This document shows positions 21,011-27,856 of a DNA stretch of 64,000 nt, piece after piece. The notes below the pieces were generated by a model. It did not search any database, had not been told where the DNA came from, and saw only the letters and a list, made by a program, of their open reading frames with translations. The translations under genes and the position numbers were made by a program. Numbering within the stretch: position 1 is the stretch's first letter; each line of letters opens with the position of its first letter. The DNA lies in assembly GCF_025938155.1 (NCBI RefSeq), contig NZ_JAPCZG010000001.1, forward strand, positions 124,001-188,000, in the 5' to 3' direction. This DNA comes from Novosphingobium sp. KCTC 2891 (GTDB taxonomy: Bacteria > Pseudomonadota > Alphaproteobacteria > Sphingomonadales > Sphingomonadaceae).

Positions 21011-21187
21011 ATGGCGAAGATCAAGATCAAGCAGATCGGTTCGCCGATCCGTCGCCCGGAAAGCCAGAAGAAGATCCTCGTGGGTCTGGGCCTGGGCAAG
21101 ATGAACCGCGTGGTTGAGCTGGAAGACACAGCTGAAGTCCGCGGCGCCATCGCCAAGCTTCCCCACATGGTGGCCGTGGTCGACTGA
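21011..21187 (+). CDS. rpmD: 50S ribosomal protein L30
   Basis: A 58-residue gene reading [20 protein letters not shown] and ending PHMVAVVD, the standard length and motifs of L30 ([15 protein letters not shown]). It starts five bases after rpsE. It is the last ribosomal gene before the operon is interrupted; a strong hairpin lies 27 bases after its stop. Confidence 0.96.
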   Translation: MAKIKIKQIGSPIRRPESQKKILVGLGLGKMNRVVELEDTAEVRGAIAKLPHMVAVVD

Positions 21188-21213
21188 CCCATCGGCTCCC
21201 TTACGGGAATACG

Positions 21214-21244
21214 AGAAGCCCCGGCAGCGATGCCGGGGCTTCTT
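21214..21244 (+). terminator. Strong hairpin after rpmD, inside the spc operon
   Basis: AGAAGCCCCGGCA (21214-21226) pairs perfectly with TGCCGGGGCTTCT (21231-21243) around a GCGA tetraloop: a 13-base stem. The downstream bases are T/G-rich rather than a clean T-run. It is placed to end or attenuate transcription before the acyltransferase and rplO. Confidence 0.75.
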
Positions 21245-21279
21245 GCGTTTGGGCTTGGGTTGTTGCCTAGAGGGACGGG

Positions 21280-22359
21280 ATGACGGACCTTGCGCGCCTT
21301 GGACGAGTTTTGCCCGGCCGTCTGGTCTGGCCGGTCGGGTCGGGAGCGTTCCGGTTGTTCCTGGCGCTGCTGGTGGCGGTGCACCACCTCACCGATTTCT
21401 GGTTCGGCAAGTATGCCGTCTATGTATTCTTCGTCTTGTCCGGGTTTTGGGTCGAGACGATGTGGCAGGGGCGTTACGCGCTAACGCGCCGCCCGTGGCT
21501 GACCTTTGTGGTCAGCCGGCTTTGGCGGCTTGCGCCGGTCATGCTGCTGGCGGGGGGCCTGGCGATGCTCGCGCTTCCCGCGATGGGCGGGACGACCGCG
21601 GACCTGAACTTGGATCATCCTGTCCATCTGGCCCTCTCCAGCGCTTTGCTGTTGGGATACGCGTGGTTGCCCTTCCAGCCGGTGCCGCCTGCATGGTCGC
21701 TCGACATAGAGATGCAATTCTATCTCGCGGCTCCGATGATGGTGCTTGCTGTGCGCAGCTTCCCAGCGCTGTGGGTCTTGGTCGGGGCGGGGGCTGTGGC
21801 GCTCGGGGCGACCGTGCTCGGTGGGCCTTCGACGCTGCCTAAATATCTCGTGCTGTTCGCCGCCGGCATGGTCGCGGCGCGAACAGGCTGGAGGCCGCCG
21901 GGATGGATGGCCGTGCTTTCGGCTGTGCTGTTCGTCGTCTTGGTGCCTTTGCTCGGGCTTAGCCCGTGGCGCGGCATCTACGTTGTGGTGGACGGTGTGC
22001 AGGGGGCGCTGTTTCGGTGGAATCTGGCCTACAACCTTGTGCTTGCGGCGAGTTCGATCCCCTTTGCGCTGTACACCGTGCGGCAGCCGAGCGATGCGGC
22101 GGACCGCTGCATGGGCGATTTGTCCTACATCGTTTATCTGTTGCACTGGAGCGCGGTGCAGTGGGTGCTGCTCCATGTTCCCTCCCTGGTCGGCAGGGCC
22201 GTGTTCGGCGCGGCGGCGACAGCGGGCGTGGTGGTGCTGTCCTGGGCGATATGGCGCTGGTTCGATCGGCCGATCGACGCGTTGCGATCACGCTGGGTGG
22301 CGTCTCGTCTCCTGCCGGCGGCGAAGGATGCGGGGGTTCCCGAGCCGGCGGGGCCGTGA
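21280..22359 (+). CDS. Acyltransferase family 3 (OafA-like) membrane protein
   Basis: A 359-residue integral membrane protein with about ten hydrophobic helices. Family hallmarks are an early arginine/histidine region with VAVHHLTDFWFGKYAVYVFF (the catalytic-type His), SGFWVETM, and WSLDIEMQFYLAAP, equivalent to the family's WSLSVEEQFYL block; it ends in a conserved WRWFDRPIDALRSRW. Members transfer acetyl or other acyl groups to lipopolysaccharide, exopolysaccharide or other envelope glycans; the substrate here is unknown. It sits between rpmD and rplO, where sphingomonads would be expected to have no gene, flanked by a terminator-like hairpin and a candidate promoter. The DNA uses less biased codons than its ribosomal neighbours. 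Confidence 0.88.
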   Translation: MTDLARLGRVLPGRLVWPVGSGAFRLFLALLVAVHHLTDFWFGKYAVYVFFVLSGFWVETMWQGRYALTRRPWLTFVVSRLWRLAPVMLLAGGLAMLALPAMGGTTADLNLDHPVHLALSSALLLGYAWLPFQPVPPAWSLDIEMQFYLAAPMMVLAVRSFPALWVLVGAGAVALGATVLGGPSTLPKYLVLFAAGMVAARTGWRPPGWMAVLSAVLFVVLVPLLGLSPWRGIYVVVDGVQGALFRWNLAYNLVLAASSIPFALYTVRQPSDAADRCMGDLSYIVYLLHWSAVQWVLLHVPSLVGRAVFGAAATAGVVVLSWAIWRWFDRPIDALRSRWVASRLLPAAKDAGVPEPAGP

Positions 22360-22385
22360 CCGCGGGGACGGTTTCCCCGCAAGGG

Positions 22386-22414
22386 GTGACAAGCTGCACG
22401 CTTTCGCGTAGGGG
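22386..22414 (+). promoter_or_regulatory. Candidate promoter for rplO-secY-adk (GTGACA-N17-TAGGGG)
   Basis: GTGACA (22386-22391), 17 bases, then TAGGGGC (22409-22415) followed by GCCGC, about 45 bases before the rplO start. The same -10-like sequence and spacing precede rpsL and tuf. It would restart transcription after the hairpin at 21214 and the inserted acyltransferase. Confidence 0.45.
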
Positions 22415-22459
22415 CGCCGCTTCCATTAGCGCGACTCAAAGCGAAAGCGAGTGCAACAC

Positions 22460-22936
22460 ATGAAACTGAATCAGCTCTCCGACAACAATGGCGCCCGCAA
22501 GGGCCGTATGCGCGTTGGCCGTGGTATCGGCTCGGGCAAGGGCAAGACCGCCGGTCGCGGTCAGAAGGGTGCCAAGGCACGTTCGGGCGTTTCGGTCGCC
22601 GGCTTCGAAGGCGGCCAGATGCCGCTTCACATGCGTATCCCGAAGCGCGGCTTCAACAACATCTTCGCCAAGGACTACGCTGAGGTGAACCTCGGCATGA
22701 TCCAGAAGATGATTGACGCCGGCAAGCTCGACATCTCGGCTGTCGTCGATCATGCGGCGCTGAAGGCGGCCGGTCTGGCCCGTGGCGGCAAGAACGGCGT
22801 GCGCCTGCTCGCCAAGGGCGAACTGACCACCAAGGTCAGCTTCAAGGTTGCCGGCGCGTCGAAGGGCGCGCTCGCCGCGGTCGAGAAGATCGGCGGCGCG
22901 GTCGAAGTGATTGCGCCCAAGGCTGAGGCTGCCTGA
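22460..22936 (+). CDS. rplO: 50S ribosomal protein L15
   Basis: 158 residues, late-assembling 50S protein. The frame is open from a GTG at 22451, but the ATG at 22460 gives the family start [20 protein letters not shown]. Typical motifs are [20 protein letters not shown] and [20 protein letters not shown]. In most bacteria it directly follows rpmD; here 1,272 bases separate them. Confidence 0.97.
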   Translation: MKLNQLSDNNGARKGRMRVGRGIGSGKGKTAGRGQKGAKARSGVSVAGFEGGQMPLHMRIPKRGFNNIFAKDYAEVNLGMIQKMIDAGKLDISAVVDHAALKAAGLARGGKNGVRLLAKGELTTKVSFKVAGASKGALAAVEKIGGAVEVIAPKAEAA

Positions 22937-22955
22937 TCACATTTAATCGCGTATT

Positions 22956-22989
22956 GCGGGCGCGGGGGTTCTTGAATCCCTGCGCCCGC
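22956..22989 (+). terminator. Hairpin between rplO and secY
   Basis: GCGGGCGC (22956-22963) pairs with GCGCCCGC (22982-22989), with further pairing possible inside (GGGTT/AATCCC). There is no T-run, and secY and adk need read-through, so it may attenuate or stabilise RNA rather than terminate. Confidence 0.45.
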
Positions 22990-23080
22990 TCTATATGGGC
23001 TTCCCGTAGCTCTCTTTGAGCATCCCGTGGGAGCGGCGCCGGACCCGTCCGGAGCCCCAGCAAGGCTTGAAACCAGACCA

Positions 23081-24448
23081 ATGGCATCACGCGCCGACAA
23101 CATCGCCAGCAACCTGAACCTCGCGAACTTCTCGAAGGCCACCGAGCTCAAGACGCGCATCTGGTTCACGATCGGCGCGCTGATCGTTTTCCGGTTCCTC
23201 AGCTTCGTGCCCCTGCCGGGCGTGAACCCGCTGATCATGGAAACGCTCTACAGCCAGACCCGCGGCGGTATTCTCGATATCTTCAATGCGTTCTCGGGCG
23301 GTTCGCTCCAGCGCATGAGCCTCATTGCGCTGGGCGTGATGCCTTACATCACCGCGTCGATCGTGGTGCAGCTGGCCGCTTCGCTCCATCCGTCGCTTGC
23401 CGCGATGAAGAAGGAAGGCGAAAGCGGGCGCAAGAAGCTCAACCAGTACACCCGCTATGGCGCGGTGTTCCTCACCGCCATTCAGGGCTGGTTCCTCGCG
23501 TCGGGCCTGGAAGCCTACGGCGCGTCGAGCGGATTGCAGGCGGTGGTCAACCCTGGCCTGCTGTTCAAGGTTGGCGCCGTGATCAGCCTGATCGGCGGCA
23601 CCATGTTCCTGCTCTGGCTGGGTGAGCAGATCACCAGCCGCGGGATCGGCAACGGCGTCTCGCTGATCATCATGGCCGGCATCGTCGCCCAGATGCCCAA
23701 GTTCTTCGGCAACCTGTTCGAGCAGGGCCGCACCGGGGCACTCAACCCGTTCGTGATCGCGGGCGTGCTCGCGCTGATCGTGGCTGTCGTGATCTTCATC
23801 TGCTTCTTCGAGCGCGCTACGCGGCGCCTGCTGATCCAGTATCCCAAGCGGGCAACGCAGCGCGGCATGATGGCGGCGGATCGCAGCCACCTGCCGCTGA
23901 AGCTCAACACCGCCGGCGTCATCCCGCCGATCTTCGCCAGCTCGCTGCTGCTGCTGCCGCTGACCATCACCCAGTTCGCCGGAAACGCGGTTTCGCCCGA
24001 TTCCACGACCGGTCAGGTGATCGTGACGCTCAACCAGTACCTGGGTCACGGCAAGCCGCTCTACATGGTCCTCTATGCGCTCGGGATCATCTTCTTCAGC
24101 TTCTTCTACACCGCCGTTGTCTTCAATCCGGAAGAGACTGCGGAGAACCTGAAGCGCAACGGCGGCTTCATCCCCGGCATTCGCCCGGGCAAGAACACCG
24201 CCAACTATCTCGATTACGTGCTGACCCGCATCACCGTGCTGGGCGCCGCGTACATCACCATCGTCTGCGTGGTCCCCGAATGGATCATGGCGGAAACCGG
24301 CATGGGCACGCTGTTCTTCGGCGGCACCAGCCTGCTGATCGTGGTCAACGTCACGGTCGACACCATCACCCAGATCCAGTCGCACCTGCTGGCCCACCAG
24401 TACGGGGACCTGATCAAGAAGGCCAAACTGAAGGGACGTCTGCGCTAA
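23081..24448 (+). CDS. secY: Protein translocase subunit SecY
   Basis: 455 residues from the ATG at 23081 (MASRADNIASNLNLANFSKA); an upstream in-frame GTG at 23027 would add 18 unlikely residues. Inner-membrane protein with ten predicted helices, the core of the Sec channel. Recognised by FVPLPGVNPLIMETLY, ALGVMPYITASIVVQLAA, GIGNGVSLIIMAGIVAQMP and the C-terminal QIQSHLLAHQYGDLIKKA. Follows rplO by 144 bases. Confidence 0.98.
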   Translation: MASRADNIASNLNLANFSKATELKTRIWFTIGALIVFRFLSFVPLPGVNPLIMETLYSQTRGGILDIFNAFSGGSLQRMSLIALGVMPYITASIVVQLAASLHPSLAAMKKEGESGRKKLNQYTRYGAVFLTAIQGWFLASGLEAYGASSGLQAVVNPGLLFKVGAVISLIGGTMFLLWLGEQITSRGIGNGVSLIIMAGIVAQMPKFFGNLFEQGRTGALNPFVIAGVLALIVAVVIFICFFERATRRLLIQYPKRATQRGMMAADRSHLPLKLNTAGVIPPIFASSLLLLPLTITQFAGNAVSPDSTTGQVIVTLNQYLGHGKPLYMVLYALGIIFFSFFYTAVVFNPEETAENLKRNGGFIPGIRPGKNTANYLDYVLTRITVLGAAYITIVCVVPEWIMAETGMGTLFFGGTSLLIVVNVTVDTITQIQSHLLAHQYGDLIKKAKLKGRLR

Positions 24449-24476
24449 GCGCGGCGCCATTGGGGGACTAAGGCAC

Positions 24477-25121
24477 GTGAACATCATCCTGTTGGGACCG
24501 CCGGGGGCGGGTAAGGGCACCCAGGCGCAGCGGCTCGTCGAGCGTCACGGCATGAAGCAGCTTTCGACCGGCGACATGCTGCGCGCCGCGGTCAAGGCTG
24601 GCACGCCGGTTGGTCTCAAGGCCAAGGCCGTGATGGACGCCGGCCAGCTTGTCTCGGACGAGATCGTCTCCGCATTGATCGGCGACGAACTGGACGCGAT
24701 GCCGCTGGAGCAGGGCGCCATCTTCGACGGTTATCCGCGCACGGCGCCGCAGGCAGAATCGCTCGATGCGATTCTTGAAGCGCGCGGGCGCAAGCTCAAC
24801 CACGTGATCGAGCTGGACGTGAATGAAGACGCGCTCGTCGAGCGCATCACCGGCCGCTACACCTGCGCGACTTGCGGCAAGGGCTACCACGACACGTTCG
24901 AGAAGCCCGCTGTCGAAGGCACCTGCGACAAGTGCGGTGGACATGAGTTCAAGCGCCGGCCCGACGACAACGAGGAAACCGTGCGCACGCGCATGGCCGA
25001 GTATCGCGCCAAGACCGCGCCGATTCTCCCGATCTACGAAGCGCGCGGCATTGTCGCCCGCGTGGATGGGATGGCCGACATGGATGACGTGACGGCTGCC
25101 ATCGAGGCCATTATCCGCTAA
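24477..25121 (+). CDS. adk: Adenylate kinase with a zinc-type LID
   Basis: 214 residues, GTG start. Interconverts 2 ADP with ATP and AMP. P-loop GPPGAGKGTQ is at residues 7-16. The LID domain carries four cysteines (C130, C133, C150, C153) in CATCGKGYH...CDKCGG, the zinc-binding arrangement typical of Gram-positive enzymes; E. coli has His/Ser/Asp/Thr instead. The gene follows secY as in many spc operons. A 12-base perfect stem lies after the stop. Confidence 0.97.
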   Translation: MNIILLGPPGAGKGTQAQRLVERHGMKQLSTGDMLRAAVKAGTPVGLKAKAVMDAGQLVSDEIVSALIGDELDAMPLEQGAIFDGYPRTAPQAESLDAILEARGRKLNHVIELDVNEDALVERITGRYTCATCGKGYHDTFEKPAVEGTCDKCGGHEFKRRPDDNEETVRTRMAEYRAKTAPILPIYEARGIVARVDGMADMDDVTAAIEAIIR

Positions 25122-25137
25122 GCTATTGCACACCCGG

Positions 25138-25166
25138 CGTCTTGCCCGGGGATTCCGGGCAAGACG
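25138..25166 (+). terminator. Hairpin after adk
   Basis: CGTCTTGCCCGG (25138-25149) pairs perfectly with CCGGGCAAGACG (25155-25166) around a five-base loop. G-rich sequence, not a T-run, follows, and the next gene starts ten bases later, so it could be a terminator or an mRNA structure controlling that gene. Confidence 0.6.
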
Positions 25167-25175
25167 GGGGTATGT

Positions 25176-26132
25176 ATGCGGATCTGGTGCGGTATCGGAG
25201 CCGGGGCGGCATTGCTCGCCTCGACATCTCCCGCCAGTGCGGACGTGGTGGTCAAGGAGCCGAACGGCTTTGTCGTCCGCGTTGCCGCTGAAGTCACGGC
25301 GACCCCGGCCGAAGCATGGCGCACGCTCGTCGCGCCTGCGCAGTGGTGGACCAGCCAGCACACCTTCTCGGGCGATGCCGCCAACCTGACGCTCGAGCCG
25401 GTGCCGGGTGGTTGCTTCTGCGAGAAGCTGCCGGTTCCGAAGGACGCCCCGAAGGGCCAGCGGCCGGGCGGCGTGCAGCATATGCGCGTGCTCTATGTCG
25501 AGCCGGGCCGTGCCATCCGCCTGAGCGGTGCGCTGGGGCCGCTGCAGAGCGAAGCGCTGAACGCGACGATGACCATGACTGTCAAGCCGACCGAGACGGG
25601 CAGCCGCGTGCTGTTCGAATACGTGGTCGGCGGGTTCATGCGCTACAAGATCGACGAGATCGCACCTGCGGTGGACCGGATGCTGTCCGGCCAGATGTCG
25701 GCGCTGGCCAGGCAACTGGGACCTGTCGCGTCGGCACCCGCGGCAGAACCGGTCGCACCGCTGCCCGAAGCAGCTCCAACTGCCGAGCCTGATGCTACGC
25801 CCAGCGCAGCGGTTGCGCCGCAGGGATGGAGCTTGCCGCCGGGGCCGAAGCAGGGCCAGAAGCCGGGGCTGGGTGCAAGGGCTGCAACCACGGTGCCGCC
25901 GGCGAAGGCTTCGCCTGCAAAAGCGGCGGTCATGAAGGCGCCTGCTGCAACGACACCAGTCGCCAAGGCAAGTCCGGTGAAGGCCAGCGCGGCAAAGGCA
26001 GCAGCCACACGCCCCGCGCCTGTGCGGGCTGCGGCGACCAAGTCCGCCAAGCCGGTGGACAAGGAGCATGAGGACGCGAACGCGGCCTTCGATGCGCTGC
26101 TTGGCGGGAGCGGCACGCCGACCAACCCGTGA
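25176..26132 (+). CDS. Exported SRPBCC-fold protein with an Ala/Pro/Lys-rich tail
   Basis: 318 residues. A signal peptide (1-22, ending SPASA) is followed by a domain of about 160 residues resembling the SRPBCC/START helix-grip fold: VRVAAEVTATPAEAWRTLVA, PAQWWTSQHTFSGDA, and a long C-terminal helix DEIAPAVDRMLSGQMSALA. From about residue 185 the sequence is a low-complexity Ala/Pro/Lys linker (repeats such as ASPAKAAVMKAPAA), then ANAAFDALLGG at the end. Probably periplasmic. Function unknown; SRPBCC proteins bind hydrophobic ligands. First of three non-ribosomal genes between adk and rpsM. Confidence 0.72.
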   Translation: MRIWCGIGAGAALLASTSPASADVVVKEPNGFVVRVAAEVTATPAEAWRTLVAPAQWWTSQHTFSGDAANLTLEPVPGGCFCEKLPVPKDAPKGQRPGGVQHMRVLYVEPGRAIRLSGALGPLQSEALNATMTMTVKPTETGSRVLFEYVVGGFMRYKIDEIAPAVDRMLSGQMSALARQLGPVASAPAAEPVAPLPEAAPTAEPDATPSAAVAPQGWSLPPGPKQGQKPGLGARAATTVPPAKASPAKAAVMKAPAATTPVAKASPVKASAAKAAATRPAPVRAAATKSAKPVDKEHEDANAAFDALLGGSGTPTNP

Positions 26133-26283
26133 TGGTGATGGCGACTATTCCGTTCCCCAAAACCGTTTAGACTTCGAGAAGACGAAAGGCGCGACTCGGG
26201 CTTTCCCCGAGGCCAGACGCCAGGCCGGGCCGCATCCACCGATACCGGGAGCCGATCAACGGTTCCTTACAGGGGAGAAGACC

Positions 26284-27639
26284 ATGGCCGTGAGCGATCA
26301 CGTCGATCTGCCGACCTTCATGGAGGGCGTGAAGAAGCGCAATCCGCATCAGCCCGAGTTCGTCCAGGCGGTTCAGGAAGTTGCCGAGGACATCTTCGAG
26401 TTCATCGGCGACAAGGAAGACTATCACGCCCAGCAGATCCTGCGCCGCATTGCCGAGCCGGACCGCGTGGTCTCGTTCCGCGTCTGCTGGGAGGACGATG
26501 CCGGCAACATCCGTGTCCAGCGCGGCTACCGCGTTCAGAACAACAACGCGATCGGGCCGTACAAGGGTGGGATCCGTTTCCATCCCAGCGTCAACGAAAG
26601 TGTGCTCAAGTTTCTTGCCTTCGAGCAGACGTTCAAAAATGCACTGACCGGGCTGCCCATGGGCGGTGGCAAGGGCGGGTCGAACTTCAATCCGAAGGGC
26701 AAGAGCGTGCGCGAGATAATGCGCTTCTGCCAGAGTTTCATGACCGAGCTTTATCGCCATATCGGGGCCGACGTGGATGTGCCGGCGGGCGACATCGGCG
26801 TGGGTGGGCGCGAGATCGGCTATATGTTCGGCCAGTACAAGCGCATCACCAACGAGTTCACCGGCGTGCTGACGGGCAAGGGGCTGGAATGGGGCGGCTC
26901 GCTGATCCGCACCGAGGCGACCGGCTATGGCGCGGTCTATTTCCTTGCCAACATGCTAGCGACCAAGGGCGAAGATCTCGTCGGGAAGACGGCGGTGATT
27001 TCCGGTTCGGGCAACGTCGCCACACACGCCGCGGAAAAGATCGTGCAGCTGGGCGGGAAGGTGCTGACGCTCTCGGATTCGGGCGGCTTCGTGCATGATC
27101 CCGACGGCATCACCCAGGAAAAGATCGATTGGGTGAAGACTCACAAGACACACCGGCGCGGCCGTATGCAGGACTATGTCGCCGCGTTCCCGGGGGCCAC
27201 GTTCCACGAGGGCAAGACGCCATGGGGTGTCCCGTGCGACGTCGCGCTGCCCTGTGCGACGCAGAACGAACTTCTGGGTGAGGACGCGCGGACGCTGGTT
27301 GCCAATGGTTGCCGGGCGGTGGCCGAGGGCGCGAACATGCCGACCGACCTTGACGGTGTGCACGTCTTCAAGGCGGCGCGACTGCTCTATGCGCCGGGCA
27401 AGGCTTCGAACGCGGGCGGCGTGGCGGTCTCTGGCCTGGAGATGAGCCAGAATTCCGCCCGCCGCGCGTGGAAGGAAGAGGAACTCCAGCAGATGCTCAA
27501 GGACATCATGCTGGGCATCCACCAATCGTGCCTGACCTATGGCGACCAGGGCGGCGGCTATATCGATTATGTGAAGGGCGCGAATATCGCGGGCCGCAAG
27601 AAGGTGGCCGACGCGATGCTGGCCTTCGGTGTGGTCTGA
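26284..27639 (+). CDS. gdhA: NADP-type glutamate dehydrogenase
   Basis: 451 residues from the ATG at 26284 (MAVSDHVDLPTFMEGVKKRN), preceded by GGGGAGAAG. Catalyses reductive amination of 2-oxoglutarate to glutamate with ammonia, assimilating nitrogen at high ammonium. Family motifs are KGGIRFHPSVN, PMGGGKGGSNFNPKGKS (substrate lysines), DVPAGDIGVGGREIGYMFGQ and the Rossmann segment AVISGSGNVATHAAEKI. The length fits the 447-450-residue hexameric NADP class. Its place between adk and rpsM is unusual. Confidence 0.96.
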   Translation: MAVSDHVDLPTFMEGVKKRNPHQPEFVQAVQEVAEDIFEFIGDKEDYHAQQILRRIAEPDRVVSFRVCWEDDAGNIRVQRGYRVQNNNAIGPYKGGIRFHPSVNESVLKFLAFEQTFKNALTGLPMGGGKGGSNFNPKGKSVREIMRFCQSFMTELYRHIGADVDVPAGDIGVGGREIGYMFGQYKRITNEFTGVLTGKGLEWGGSLIRTEATGYGAVYFLANMLATKGEDLVGKTAVISGSGNVATHAAEKIVQLGGKVLTLSDSGGFVHDPDGITQEKIDWVKTHKTHRRGRMQDYVAAFPGATFHEGKTPWGVPCDVALPCATQNELLGEDARTLVANGCRAVAEGANMPTDLDGVHVFKAARLLYAPGKASNAGGVAVSGLEMSQNSARRAWKEEELQQMLKDIMLGIHQSCLTYGDQGGGYIDYVKGANIAGRKKVADAMLAFGVV

Positions 27640-27856
27640 CGCGAGCGGTTTGCATCACATACGGGAAGGTCCGGCCCTTTTTGTATTGGAGGGGATGCCG
27701 TTTTCCGCTCGCGAAGCTTTCCCGAAAATATTTAACAGAATAAGTATAATGCCTTAGGGGAAGGTTCTGAAATATTACACATATGACTATCTTTGGTCAG
27801 ATGTTCGATCCAGTGCCGCCGCTCTATCGCCCCGAACGAAAACGGGGGCAGCAGGC
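27640..27856 (+). promoter_or_regulatory. AT-rich promoter region of the RTX-type gene
   Basis: This gap is notably more AT-rich than its surroundings. It contains an exact TATAAT at 27745-27750, but no good -35 was seen 16-18 bases upstream, so the promoter may depend on an activator. The gene starts at 27857 after a GGGGGCAGCAGGC stretch. Confidence 0.4.
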
